From positions 1-64,000 of the forward strand of contig JBCBBH010000005.1 in assembly GCA_038531945.1 (NCBI GenBank): DNA of 64,000 nt. Direction: 5' to 3'. The notes under the pieces were generated by a model, which had not been told where the DNA came from, did no database searches, and was given only the letters and a program-made list of their open reading frames with translations. The position numbers and the translations under genes were made by a program. The stretch is from CALBPI01 sp038531945 (lineage in GTDB: Bacteria; Pseudomonadota; Gammaproteobacteria; Steroidobacterales; Woeseiaceae). This document shows positions 24,749-33,900 of the stretch, in pieces (position 1 is the stretch's first letter; each line of letters opens with the position of its first letter).

Positions 24749-25348
24749 TTACTCGCGGGTCAGTTTGAATGTCATGGACAGGTATTCACCTTCTCCGTGG
24801 TTTTCATACATTTTCATTTCTTCCGTGTCCTCAGACGGATACGTCGCAACCGAGCGGCTTGTGTATGTCTGCTTGGTCATCGGATTGACCGCCTCGCCAG
24901 TCCAGACAATGCCATCGATTTCGGCGTCCCACTGGCCTTCCATCGTCAACACGCCGGTTGAAAATGTATCGTTCCAGGTCGTCCAGTATTTGCCGGTCAC
25001 GTTGTCATAGCCTGTTCGGCCTACACCTTCAAAAGGTTGTCCCATTGCGGACCCTTTCCAGTTTTCAACCAGGACGCGGCCGCCCAGTTCGAGGTGTCGC
25101 TCGACCGTCATTTGCATAGCTTCCGGCTCTGCGCCTGGCCCCATGTACATCATCATCTCGGCATTGAAAGTACCTACGCTGTCCGCCAGCTTTTTGTGTG
25201 GCGCGCCCGGCGTACTCGCTGCGGACATAGCTGCCATGATGTCGGCTTCGGACGGCATTGCCATCGCGGCCTCGTCGGTCTCGTGATGCCCGGCGATCGC
25301 GAGGGTTGCGAGCGCAGTGAGTGATAGGCCCAATAGTATTTGCTTCAT
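24749..25348 (-). CDS. Exported DUF1579 family protein (199 aa)
   Basis: The second ATG (25348, MKQILLGLSLTALATLAIAG) is preferred because GGGGAG lies 8 nt before it; the first ATG at 25357 abuts that site. After the signal peptide comes the DUF1579 pattern: HKKLADSVGTFNAEMMMYMGPG, MTVERHLELGGRVLVENWKG, FEGVGRTGYDNVTGKYWTTW and the strand GVLTMEGQWD. The family has a beta-barrel, lipocalin-like look and no known role. It stands alone with a strong terminator after it. Confidence 0.85.
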   Translation of the reverse strand: MKQILLGLSLTALATLAIAGHHETDEAAMAMPSEADIMAAMSAASTPGAPHKKLADSVGTFNAEMMMYMGPGAEPEAMQMTVERHLELGGRVLVENWKGSAMGQPFEGVGRTGYDNVTGKYWTTWNDTFSTGVLTMEGQWDAEIDGIVWTGEAVNPMTKQTYTSRSVATYPSEDTEEMKMYENHGEGEYLSMTFKLTRE

Positions 25349-25437
25349 TTGTCTCATCTCCCCACAAGAATGAGTGGACAGTATACCCAGTCTGCAGGCT
25401 ATCCTCTTATGTCAACTCTCGGGTCAAAGGGATGAGC

Positions 25438-26574
25438 ATGCGCAGATGGGCCGTCGTTATCGGTGTTTCGTTGAGTCTCGCCGTACACGCGGACGATCCG
25501 TTGCAGTTGGCGGCGTCAGACTGGAGCAAGAAGACTGGGTCCGGTTTTGTCACTTGGTCCGCACCGACTGGCTTCGAAACTTTAAACTATGCGGAGTTGC
25601 CGGAAACGGTCTCAGTTGACCAGGCGCAGGCATTGGCGGTCACTTTTTTGAAACGGATGGGGTGTGCTTCCCCTCAACGGAAGGCGACAGCAGAACCGGT
25701 GGTTTTCACTTGTGATATTCAGCGGTCAGGCACCGCACTGCAGTTGTTGGCTGTGGCGAGCGAGCGTCCAAAAGCGGGTCCGCTGCTTACGGTCCATGCC
25801 GCACCGGCGAACGATTCAGAGGCGGTTGCCCGCCAGGCATTGATCGCGCCGCGTGCAGCTTCGCTGACGGCAGGCCGGACGGTGTCGGCGCCGGTTACAG
25901 ACGTGCGGGTGACGAGTGAGCCCATGGGGAGTGCGACGGGGCCACTCAAACCACTGGGGCGAGTCGTTTTTGACCTTGACTATGTTGGTGGTGTCGGTGG
26001 CGCTACCTACCCGCGCTATGAGCCTGTGTACCTGTTTGCCGGTGGCCATGCCTGTCGTTGCTCCGAGTGGGCGGCAACGGACGTAACGACGGACGTGCTC
26101 AACGCACAACCGGATACAAGGCGAGGCCGTTGGATCAGTGACGGCTCTGTGATTTCGATTCAATATGCCGATGGAGGCAAGCCGGAAAAAGTGCCGGCGA
26201 CACGCGGCGTTCCCGCTTCTGTTCCGCCAACTCCGGGAATTCTTGGCGTCTATCAGTCGGTTGGCGGTGGCGGAAATGTTGCGTTCGGTGGCGGCACAAT
26301 GACTGCGTCGGCGAACACGTTGGTATTTTTTGAAGACGGCACATTTGCCGACAAGAAGAACACGTACGTAACCGGTACCGGCGGTGTCGGTGGGTCGCGT
26401 CGCCAGGTGGCGGGTCGTTACCGCGTCGACGGTTCCGTCCTGGAATTGCAGTACAGCGATGGCCGTCGGGTACGCACTTCGCTGTACTACAGCTCCAAGC
26501 GAAAGCGCGATGCTGATTACGGCCAACTTGGTGTCGTATGGATCGGTGGAAAAGGCTTCAAGAGAATTGAATGA
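25438..26574 (+). CDS. Secreted protein of unknown function (378 aa)
   Basis: A signal peptide (MRRWAVVIGVSLSLAVHA) starts at ATG 25438, with AAAGG 7 nt upstream; ATG 25432 is also possible. The first half has no recognised motif (SDWSKKTGSGFVTWSAPTGF, FLKRMGCASPQ). The second half carries two related beta-units, RGRWISDGSVISIQYADGG and AGRYRVDGSVLELQYSDGR, each with G-x-W/Y-x-x-D-G-S-V, and a glycine-rich loop (GGGGNVAFGGGTMT, GTGGVGGSRRQ). This is the pattern of small beta-sheet repeats seen in secreted proteins. The 3' end overlaps nothing; a lipoprotein gene follows after 71 nt. Confidence 0.7.
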   Translation: MRRWAVVIGVSLSLAVHADDPLQLAASDWSKKTGSGFVTWSAPTGFETLNYAELPETVSVDQAQALAVTFLKRMGCASPQRKATAEPVVFTCDIQRSGTALQLLAVASERPKAGPLLTVHAAPANDSEAVARQALIAPRAASLTAGRTVSAPVTDVRVTSEPMGSATGPLKPLGRVVFDLDYVGGVGGATYPRYEPVYLFAGGHACRCSEWAATDVTTDVLNAQPDTRRGRWISDGSVISIQYADGGKPEKVPATRGVPASVPPTPGILGVYQSVGGGGNVAFGGGTMTASANTLVFFEDGTFADKKNTYVTGTGGVGGSRRQVAGRYRVDGSVLELQYSDGRRVRTSLYYSSKRKRDADYGQLGVVWIGGKGFKRIE

Positions 26575-26645
26575 GCGCACAAGAGGCACTCGGTTGTGAC
26601 GCAGGTCCTCGTGCCGGCTGCGACACATGGCGCATCCTTGTGAAC

Positions 26646-27029
26646 ATGAACAATCCTGTATTAGCGATCTCGGTCGCACTGATGTTAAGTGGCTGTGTGT
26701 CACCGGTGACCTACGAGCCCGGTTGCGTCGCCATGGCTGGCGATCGCATCGAGGTGACGGGCGCGCGGTTTGTTTGGGATAAGTTCACAGATGTGCGGCG
26801 CATCGACGAAGACGGCAACGAGATCGAAGCCTACCCGGATTATCCAAAATCGGGGCGAGTCGAATCGTCTGGCAGCCAACTAAAATTCATCGACGACAGC
26901 GGCAATCTGGTGGGTGAGCTTGTCGGTTATTCCGACGGCGCAAACCGATTTTTGCTCACGGCTGCGCAACATGACAAAGTGCAGGCGGGTGCGGACGTCC
27001 CGGCGTGCGCATTGAAATTGATGCCCTGA
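26646..27029 (+). CDS. Lipoprotein, unknown function (127 aa)
   Basis: Start ATG 26646 gives the lipoprotein signal MNNPVLAISVALMLSGC (Cys17). The mature part (about 110 residues) has GCVAMAGDRIEVTGARFVWDKFTDVRRIDEDGNEIEAYPDYP and ends PACALKLMP, with Cys residues that might pair. The beginning of a longer reading (26571) has no signal peptide. It is probably expressed together with the upstream secreted gene. Confidence 0.65.
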   Translation: MNNPVLAISVALMLSGCVSPVTYEPGCVAMAGDRIEVTGARFVWDKFTDVRRIDEDGNEIEAYPDYPKSGRVESSGSQLKFIDDSGNLVGELVGYSDGANRFLLTAAQHDKVQAGADVPACALKLMP

Positions 27030-27152
27030 TAACTCCCTGGCGCATCCGAGCGCGCCACATCGGCGAAACAAATGAGACGTGGTTCGTGTCTACTAATGTG
27101 AACCGCATGCTACAAATGTAGCCTTGTTATCGATTGCCCCGTCCAGGTCACC

Positions 27153-29123
27153 ATGATCAAAAACGCTCTATCGTTGGGATGCCTTCTAGTCAGCGCCGCT
27201 GCGACCGCTGCGCCAGCAGGCACGTCGCCGGTTACGCTGACGTATTCCGAACCGTTGCGGCTTGTCGCACCGGAAGCCGTCAGTCGCCAAAGAGCGACAG
27301 TCGATTCGCGCAATTTGCGCTTCGATGCCTTCGGTCAGCGTTTCGATATCGACCTCCGGCCCAATCGTTCACTTCAGAATCAGCGCGATTTGAATTCCAA
27401 TGATTTCGTCGCGTGGGAAGGGCAGATCAGAGGGTTGGAGAACAGCTGGGCGAGAATCAGCTACGTCGATGGTCAACCTCAAGGCATGGTTTTCGACGGC
27501 ACCAACATGTACGCGGTCGAGGATCACCAAGGCCAAGGTCCCGTCGTCTTTCGTCTGGCGGATCTGAAATTTGCAGCGGGTGCATTGAAGTGTCCGACGC
27601 ATGGGGTGGCGCACACGGCGCAGCAGTTAGTTGAGGATCTCGCGACTGAAGCACGCCCGCCGGTACTTCGCGCCGCAGGTGCGACGCGGCAGATCGACAT
27701 CGGTGTGTTGGTCGACAGCGAGTTTCTCAATCTTGCGGGGCAGGACGCAGAGGCCCGAATCCTCGCTCGCATGAATACCGTCGATGGCATCTACAGTGAC
27801 CAGGTTGAGCTGCAGGTCAATGTTGGCAGCCTCGATATCTTCAATGACGCCAACGATCCATTTTCGCAAGTCACCGACGCTGGCGATCTGCTGGACGAAG
27901 TCAATGACTTTCGCACGAATTCGGCGGCGCAGCGAGAGTCCGGCCTGACGCACCTTTTCACGGGGCGCGATTTGGACGGCTCGACGGCCGGTATCGCGTT
28001 TCTCGGAGTGGAGTGTCGAGGGCGGTTTGGCGTTGGCCTGACCCAGGCGAGGTTTGGTGCGGTCACTGATGCGCTGATTGCGGCACATGAGCTCGGCCAT
28101 AATTTTGGTGCGGAGCACGATGGCGAAGCGGGGTCGGCGTGCGAGTCGGAACCAGAGAACTTCCTGATGGCACCGAGTATTTCCGGTAGTCGCGAATTTT
28201 CCAACTGCACATTGCAGGTGGTACGAGCTGCTGTGGACAGCGCCGTCTGCGTCTCGTCCCTGGTGCTTGCGGAGCTTGGATTATCCGCACAACCCGCGCC
28301 GTTGACTGCGCAGGCAGACATCGACGCTGTGGTCGGATTTAGCGCATTGAACGAAGGTACTCAGGCACTCTCGAATGCGGCGATTAGCGCAACGATTCCT
28401 GCGGGAGTGCAGGTCATCGGCACGACGTCGAACATCGGGAATTGCACCGCGAGCGCGGGCAGCGTGGATTGCTCCGTGGCGACGCTCAATCCGGAGCAGG
28501 CGCTCGACATCGAGATTACCGTGCGCGCGAGCACGGGCGGTGAACGAACGTTTAGCGCTGTCGCCACGAGCTCAGACGACACCAATTTGAATAACAACGA
28601 GGCCGAGGTCAGCGTGCAGTTCGATGCCGCAACCGATTTGGTTGTTGTCGGCGCGACCGCAACGACAACGCGCGACCAGGCAGTCGCACTCCCGATTCAG
28701 GTGAACGTTGAAAGCGATGACGGAGCGGACGACGTCGTTGTTTCGATTACGCCCGACAATGCGCTCGAGATCCAATCGGCCGATTGGACCGGCGTTGGTT
28801 CGTGCATCATTCAGGGCGGCGTTGCGACCTGCAGCGCGTCAGCACTAGCGCCATCTGCTCAAACCATCATCGATTTGCAGGTGGTCAGCGACACCACAGG
28901 CACGTTAGCGCTCAACATCAGTGGGACTACGTCGACAATCGACGTCAATTCCAACAACAACCTGAGTTCTGCGACGGTAACGGTCAATAGCGCCGCACCA
29001 GCGCCGACACCGCCTGGCGGTGGAGGTGGCGGCGGCGGTGGCGGTGGCGGCGGCGCCGTATTCTGGCTAGTCGGTTTGTTCGGCGGGTTACTGCTGCGCC
29101 GGCGGACGCTGCTCGAGCGTTAG
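27153..29123 (+). CDS. GlyGly-CTERM secreted zinc metalloprotease, M12/reprolysin-like (656 aa)
   Basis: A signal peptide (about 1-20) precedes a propeptide-like region to about 175. The catalytic domain (about 178-365) has the zinc motif HELGHNFGAEH with His312, His316, His322 and Glu313, and the Met-turn NFLMAPSI (Met339), as in metzincins of the adamalysin type. Two DUF11-like beta-sandwich repeats (about 370-490 and 500-610) follow, with NNEAEVSVQF and NNNLSSATVTV ends. A poly-Gly stretch (13 G) and a hydrophobic helix with RRRTLLER form a GlyGly-CTERM. It should be processed by rhombosortase and act outside the cell on proteins. It is separated by a hairpin from the next gene. Confidence 0.92.
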   Translation: MIKNALSLGCLLVSAAATAAPAGTSPVTLTYSEPLRLVAPEAVSRQRATVDSRNLRFDAFGQRFDIDLRPNRSLQNQRDLNSNDFVAWEGQIRGLENSWARISYVDGQPQGMVFDGTNMYAVEDHQGQGPVVFRLADLKFAAGALKCPTHGVAHTAQQLVEDLATEARPPVLRAAGATRQIDIGVLVDSEFLNLAGQDAEARILARMNTVDGIYSDQVELQVNVGSLDIFNDANDPFSQVTDAGDLLDEVNDFRTNSAAQRESGLTHLFTGRDLDGSTAGIAFLGVECRGRFGVGLTQARFGAVTDALIAAHELGHNFGAEHDGEAGSACESEPENFLMAPSISGSREFSNCTLQVVRAAVDSAVCVSSLVLAELGLSAQPAPLTAQADIDAVVGFSALNEGTQALSNAAISATIPAGVQVIGTTSNIGNCTASAGSVDCSVATLNPEQALDIEITVRASTGGERTFSAVATSSDDTNLNNNEAEVSVQFDAATDLVVVGATATTTRDQAVALPIQVNVESDDGADDVVVSITPDNALEIQSADWTGVGSCIIQGGVATCSASALAPSAQTIIDLQVVSDTTGTLALNISGTTSTIDVNSNNNLSSATVTVNSAAPAPTPPGGGGGGGGGGGGGAVFWLVGLFGGLLLRRRTLLER

Positions 29124-29133
29124 CGGGTGTTAA

Positions 29134-29155
29134 TGAGACGCGTGGCCGCGTCTCA
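29134..29155 (+). terminator. Stem-loop after the metalloprotease gene
   Basis: The perfect 9-bp stem TGAGACGCG / CGCGTCTCA with a TGGC loop begins 10 nt after the protease stop. No U-run follows (AGCCAA), so it may be a weak terminator or an mRNA 3'-end stabiliser. Confidence 0.5.
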
Positions 29156-29224
29156 AGCCAACTCCAGTTGCAAAGTCTGTCGAGGCGGGCACAATCACGA
29201 GCTACCCGGTGATTGGAGATGCTC

Positions 29225-31480
29225 GTGGCTTTTTCCGCTCGAATCGAACGTATTTTCCTGGTTGGAACGGTCCTCGGCTTGACAGCCTGCGGTGGCAGCT
29301 CCGATCCCTCGTCTGAAGCTGCCAACAAAGAAGCACCACCGATGTCTGAAGCCAGAACTGCACCGTTTGCCGATCTCGACGCGACTGCTCCCGTTGCTGA
29401 GAAACGTCCCGTTACAATCGAGCAGCATGGTATCGAAAGGGTCGATCCGTACGCCTGGATGCGCGATGAGGGTTGGCAGGAAGTACTGCGCGACCCCTCT
29501 AAGCTCGATGCCGACATTCGCGCGCACCTGGATGACGAAAATACGTTTTACAAGGCTGCGACCGATGATCTTGCAGGACTGCGGGAGCAACTGTTCGAGG
29601 AGATGCGTGGTCGGATCAAGGAAGATGACAGCACCGTCCCGGCAATCGACGGCGAGTTCGCTTATTCGGTTCGATATCGCGAGGACGGCAACTATCCGAT
29701 CTTTGTGCGAACACCAAAACAAAGTGGTGCCGAGACAATTCTTTATGACGGTGACCAGGAAGCTGGCGATAGCGAGTTCTTCCGTATCGGTTCGGTCGAT
29801 CACAGTCGCGATCACAAGTTGATCGCCTATGGCGTCGATCGTTTGGGATCGGAGTACTACGACATCCGCATCCGAGATATCGCCAGCGGTGAGGAGTATG
29901 AGGAAACGCTGACGTCGACCGACGGCGATGCGGTGTGGGCTGCAGACTCAAAATCGTTTTACTACGTTGAGCGCGACGACAATCAAAGACCCAAGCGAGT
30001 GAAGCATCACATGCTCGGTACGCCACAGTCTGAAGATCTCGTCGTCTATGAAGAGCCGGACGACACGTTCTTTCTGTTTACGGATGTGACGCAGAGTGGC
30101 GAATATTTGTTGATTGGAAGTGCCAAGGGCACGTCTAGCGAATATCGGTTCCTGTCGATGGATGCGCCGGCTGGTACAGAGCCGACTCTGATTGCCCCGC
30201 GCCGCGATGATGAACTCTACTATGTCGAGCAGCATGGCGATTCGTTCCTGATCCAGACCAACGCCGACGATGCGATCGATTTCAAGGTCGTCAAAGCACC
30301 GATTGATAACCCGGGTCGCGAGCAGTGGGAAGACTGGTTAACCCATCGCCCCGGCACGTATCTTCTTAGCCTCGTGCCGTATCGCGACCATATTGTGCGA
30401 TTGGAGCGACGGAATGCACTGCCGCGTATTGTCGTTTCCGATGTCGACCGAGAAAACGAATACGACATCGATTTCGAGGAGGCCGCCTACAACGTCGATA
30501 TTGACTCTGGCTACGAGTTCGATACGACGAATTTGCGATTCACCTACGAGTCTCCGTCGACACCTGAGCAGGTTTTTGATTTCGACCTGTCCACGCGCGA
30601 GCGGACCCTGCGCAAAACACAGGAGATACCGAGCGGCCATGACTCAGACCGTTATCAGGTCGAGCGACTGTTCATCGAGGCGGGTGACGGTGCCAAGGTC
30701 CCTGTCACTGTTCTGCGACTGAAATCCACACCTGTCGATGGCACCGCTCCACTGATGTTGTACGGCTACGGCAGCTATGGTGCGACTATGCAGGCATGGT
30801 TCAGTACCAGCGTCTTGTCGTTGGTGGATCGCGGCGTGATCTATGCGACTGCCCACGTTCGTGGCGGCGCTGCAATGGGTCGCCAGTGGTATCTCGACGG
30901 CAAGCTCGACAAAAAGAAAAATTCTTTTTCCGATTTCGCGGATGCCGCTGAACAACTGCAGAAACTCGGCTACGGTCGAAAAGGTGAAACCGTTATCTAC
31001 GGGGGATCAGCTGGCGGGCTTTTGGTTGGTGGCACACTGAACCTGCGGCCGGAGCTGTTTGGTGGTGCAATCGCCGCCGTTCCGTTTGTCGACGTAATCA
31101 ATACGATCTCCGACGCTGAGCTACCGCTGACGCCGCCCGAATGGGTCGAGTGGGGCGATCCGATCAACTCAGCGGAAGCCTATGCTGACATGGCGGCGTA
31201 CTCGCCGTACGACAATATTCGAGCGGATGTTGATTACCCGCCCGTTCTGGCGACAGGTGGCGTCTCGGATTACCGAGTGACGTATTGGGAACCCGCGAAA
31301 TGGGTTGCGAGGATGCGCGATGAGGCATCTGGCGGTCCCTTCTTTCTGAAAATGAACATGGGTGCCGGCCACTCGGGTTCTGCGGCGCGATTTGAACGCC
31401 TCAAAGAGCGAGCGCACGACTATGCGTTTGCCCTCAAGGTGTTTGGCCTGGATCAGAGTGCGGTAGACGTTGCCCCGTAG
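29225..31480 (+). CDS. Lipoprotein S9A peptidase, oligopeptidase B-like (751 aa)
   Basis: I start at GTG 29225 (GGAG 6 nt upstream), giving MAFSARIERIFLVGTVLGLTAC, a lipoprotein signal. The propeller domain (about 55-480) includes RVDPYAWMRDEG, the typical N-terminal mark of oligopeptidase B. The catalytic domain has Ser595 in YGGSAGGLLVGG, Asp682 in GVSDYRVTYWEP and His716 in MNMGAGHSG. In most bacteria this enzyme is cytoplasmic; here the lipobox would place it in the envelope, cutting peptides after basic residues. It is convergent with the EVE gene, 3 nt apart. Confidence 0.92.
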   Translation: MAFSARIERIFLVGTVLGLTACGGSSDPSSEAANKEAPPMSEARTAPFADLDATAPVAEKRPVTIEQHGIERVDPYAWMRDEGWQEVLRDPSKLDADIRAHLDDENTFYKAATDDLAGLREQLFEEMRGRIKEDDSTVPAIDGEFAYSVRYREDGNYPIFVRTPKQSGAETILYDGDQEAGDSEFFRIGSVDHSRDHKLIAYGVDRLGSEYYDIRIRDIASGEEYEETLTSTDGDAVWAADSKSFYYVERDDNQRPKRVKHHMLGTPQSEDLVVYEEPDDTFFLFTDVTQSGEYLLIGSAKGTSSEYRFLSMDAPAGTEPTLIAPRRDDELYYVEQHGDSFLIQTNADDAIDFKVVKAPIDNPGREQWEDWLTHRPGTYLLSLVPYRDHIVRLERRNALPRIVVSDVDRENEYDIDFEEAAYNVDIDSGYEFDTTNLRFTYESPSTPEQVFDFDLSTRERTLRKTQEIPSGHDSDRYQVERLFIEAGDGAKVPVTVLRLKSTPVDGTAPLMLYGYGSYGATMQAWFSTSVLSLVDRGVIYATAHVRGGAAMGRQWYLDGKLDKKKNSFSDFADAAEQLQKLGYGRKGETVIYGGSAGGLLVGGTLNLRPELFGGAIAAVPFVDVINTISDAELPLTPPEWVEWGDPINSAEAYADMAAYSPYDNIRADVDYPPVLATGGVSDYRVTYWEPAKWVARMRDEASGGPFFLKMNMGAGHSGSAARFERLKERAHDYAFALKVFGLDQSAVDVAP

Positions 31481-31483
31481 CGT

Positions 31484-31936
31484 CTAGCGCATTTTCAAAA
31501 TGGCTTTCCAGTGCGCGGCACTGACCGGCAAAATCGATAGCCGGTTGCCGCGCTGCAACAATCGCATGCCCTCAAGCTTTGGATTCATCTTGAGTTCCGC
31601 AAGGGTGATCGTTCGTTCGAGTTTTTCCTCGAACTGCACGTCCACAAGCTGCCAACGTGGTTTTTCGTGGGTGGATTTGGGGTCATAGTATTTGGCATCG
31701 GGGTCGAATTGAGTCGGGTCGTCGTACGGTTCGCTGACGATCGACATGATGCCGACGATACCCGGTTCGGCGCAGCTTGAGTGGTAAAAGAAGGCCTGGT
31801 CACCAACCTTCATTTCATCGCGCATGAAGTTGCGGGCCTGGTAGTTGCGAATTCCATCCCATGGTTCTCGCTGATCCCGCACGAGGTCGTCAATGCTGTA
31901 GCCATCCGGTTCAGACTTCATGAGCCAGTAATTCAT
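31484..31936 (-). CDS. EVE domain protein (150 aa)
   Basis: The sequence MNYWLMKSEPDGYSIDDLVRDQREPWDGIRNYQARNFMRDEMKVGDQAFFYHSSC (start at ATG 31936) is the EVE/thymocyte-nuclear-protein-1-like fold, related to PUA/YTH domains. Members are thought to bind modified bases in DNA or RNA. It is the full length of the family (about 150 aa); the longer reading to 32026 adds no conserved residues. The stop lies 3 nt beyond the oligopeptidase stop on the opposite strand. Confidence 0.92.
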   Translation of the reverse strand: MNYWLMKSEPDGYSIDDLVRDQREPWDGIRNYQARNFMRDEMKVGDQAFFYHSSCAEPGIVGIMSIVSEPYDDPTQFDPDAKYYDPKSTHEKPRWQLVDVQFEEKLERTITLAELKMNPKLEGMRLLQRGNRLSILPVSAAHWKAILKMR

Positions 31937-32074
31937 CGTTTCAGCCTTCGGTAAAACAGTCCGGATGATAACGGTGTTCGTTGCTGTCACAAAAGTTTCA
32001 TTCTTATCTGAATCCGTCTGTCCCAAACGCTCGAATTATTTTGTGTTCTTAAACACACCTTGGGAGGGATGAGG

Positions 32075-33214
32075 ATGAACAGAGCGATCACGAGCGTGGC
32101 TGCCAGTCTCTTGGCAGGACTCGCATTTTCCAGTAACGGCGCCGAGGCGCACGAATCACAGACCATTACGGATATCGTCGTCCAGAGCGGTGGCGAGTTT
32201 GACCGCAACAAGAAAGATTTCGATATCTTGTTGAACGCGGTTCTCGCGGCAGAGCTCGAAGGCGTTTTGGCCGACACAGAGGCTGACTTCACTGTATTGG
32301 CGCCCGACGACCGCGCGTTCATCCGGCTTGCGCGAGACTTTGGCTACCACGGAAGCAAGGAAGCGGAAGCGTTCCAGACGATCGTGAACACACTGACGGT
32401 ACTCGGCGAGGGTGACCCTATCCCGGTGCTGCGTAACATTCTGCTGTATCACGTTTCGCCCGAAGGTCGTCCAGCTGAGAAAATCTCCGCGACTAGAGTC
32501 ATCGAGACGGCGTTGCCGGGCGCGACGATTCTGACCAAAGGGCGTCGCTTGATCGACAACGATCCGGACGTGCGCGATCCCAGACTCCGTTTAAAGAAGG
32601 GCGGCATCAACGCGAGCAACGGCGTGATCATTCCGATTTCACGCGTCTTGATCCCCGTCGATATCGACAACACTAACGCCGATGAGCTGCCCTCCATTGC
32701 GGGTATCGTGGCGGCAAGTGGCGGTAGCTTTGATCACAATCCCGACGACTTTGATCTACTGTTAACCGCGTTGCAGATCGCTGAATTGGATGGCGCTGTG
32801 GCGGATCGTGATGCCAGCCTCACGGTTCTCGCGCCCAACGACAGAGCGTTTATCCGGTTGGCGAAAAACCTGGGCTACCGGGGCAACAACGAAGAGCACG
32901 CGTTTGGTGTGATCGTGGAAGCGCTGACGCAGCTCGGTGGCGGTGATCCGATCCCGCTTCTGCAAACCGTACTGCTCTACCACGTACTGCCGGAGGCGCT
33001 GCCGGTGAAATCCGTACTGGAATCAGAAACCCTTGCAACGCTTGCTGGACCGACGATCACACCGAACGTCGAGACGCGTGAGCTCGGTGATCAGGATGAC
33101 AGCTTCCGCGATCCGAAAGCAGCGCTATCCCAGCGTAAAAACTTTCGTGCCGCGAACGGGTTCATTACGACGATCAATCGGGTGCTGATCCCGGCTGATC
33201 TGGAAACTCTGTAA
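32075..33214 (+). CDS. Secreted protein with two fasciclin (FAS1) domains (379 aa)
   Basis: A signal peptide (MNRAITSVAASLLAGLAFSSNGAEA) is followed by two FAS1 domains, about 30-205 and 207-378. They are clear internal duplicates: each has FTVLAPDDRAFIRLARDFGY or LTVLAPNDRAFIRLAKNLGY, then DPIPVLRNILLYHVSPEG or DPIPLLQTVLLYHVLPEA, and ends GVIIPISRVLIPVD or GFITTINRVLIPAD. FAS1 proteins mediate adhesion or bind surface polymers. The ATG at 32075 has GGGAGGG 6 nt upstream. It is a monocistronic gene ended by the hairpin at 33223-33257. Confidence 0.92.
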   Translation: MNRAITSVAASLLAGLAFSSNGAEAHESQTITDIVVQSGGEFDRNKKDFDILLNAVLAAELEGVLADTEADFTVLAPDDRAFIRLARDFGYHGSKEAEAFQTIVNTLTVLGEGDPIPVLRNILLYHVSPEGRPAEKISATRVIETALPGATILTKGRRLIDNDPDVRDPRLRLKKGGINASNGVIIPISRVLIPVDIDNTNADELPSIAGIVAASGGSFDHNPDDFDLLLTALQIAELDGAVADRDASLTVLAPNDRAFIRLAKNLGYRGNNEEHAFGVIVEALTQLGGGDPIPLLQTVLLYHVLPEALPVKSVLESETLATLAGPTITPNVETRELGDQDDSFRDPKAALSQRKNFRAANGFITTINRVLIPADLETL

Positions 33215-33222
33215 AGCGATGC

Positions 33223-33257
33223 GCTGGCAGGGTTGACGAATTGTCAGCCCTGCCAGC
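33223..33257. terminator. Bidirectional terminator between convergent genes
   Basis: The stem GCTGGCAGGGTTGAC / GTCAGCCCTGCCAGC (14 of 15 paired plus one G-T) has a GAATT loop. It lies 8 nt after the FAS1 stop and overlaps the last codons and stop of the minus-strand gene that ends at 33244, so it can end both transcripts. Confidence 0.7.
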
Positions 33258-33900
33258 TTTGAGTCGCGATTAGGCTGACTTTCTCTGCGATTGGCATGCG
33301 GAAAAACCGGCGCAATGCTTCGTTGGCTGCATCGGTTTGTTCGATCAACGCTTGCTGCAGGCCGTAACAAAATCGAGCCGCGAGTCGATTGGCTTCCTGG
33401 TACCGATGCGTTTCGTGCGCATCGAGCGTTTCACGAAACGTGATGTGCTCGAACAGTCGTGAATGTAGGGTGCGGGTCAGAGCAATATCTTGTTGTACAG
33501 CGGCCAACCGTAAGCTCAAGATGAACTTGTCGACTTCGGCCTGCAGCTCCAACTCAAGAAGGCTGGTTTGTCGTTCTGCACTCGCGCGATGTGTTACGCA
33601 CATGAAGTGACTAACACCCTCAATGACCTCACAGAAGTCGCCGAGATTTTGATGATGGAGCGACTCGAGAGGGTTGTCCTCCTGGAGGCGTTCGAGCAGG
33701 TTCTCGTCAAGAAACAGCGACACGAGTAACTCGCCTTCCTGCTCAACTACAAACAGAGTTTCGTCTGTCCCGTCTTTGAGAGCAGCGCTGCCAAACGCAG
33801 CGGCTTGGGCTCTGTCTGTCAGCAGATACTCATCGATGTTGAGCGCGCAGTCGACCGCATAGGTTTCGCTAAGTGAGCTTTGTACCTGGGTGAGCATCAA
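33244..33900 (-). CDS. Unknown protein, second gene of a two-gene operon (218 aa)
   Basis: The protein is soluble, mostly alpha-helical and acidic at the start (ALNIDEYLLTDRAQAAAFGSAALKDG). It has a strand pair ETLFVVEQEGELLVSLFLDENLLERL, then DFCEVIEGVSHFMCVTHRASAERQTSLLELELQAEVDKFIL and RYQEANRLAARFCYGLQQALIE. No signal peptide or membrane helix is present. It overlaps the upstream gene by ATGA, so the two are a functional pair. I do not recognise the family. Confidence 0.7.
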   Translation of the reverse strand: MMLTQVQSSLSETYAVDCALNIDEYLLTDRAQAAAFGSAALKDGTDETLFVVEQEGELLVSLFLDENLLERLQEDNPLESLHHQNLGDFCEVIEGVSHFMCVTHRASAERQTSLLELELQAEVDKFILSLRLAAVQQDIALTRTLHSRLFEHITFRETLDAHETHRYQEANRLAARFCYGLQQALIEQTDAANEALRRFFRMPIAEKVSLIATQSWQG

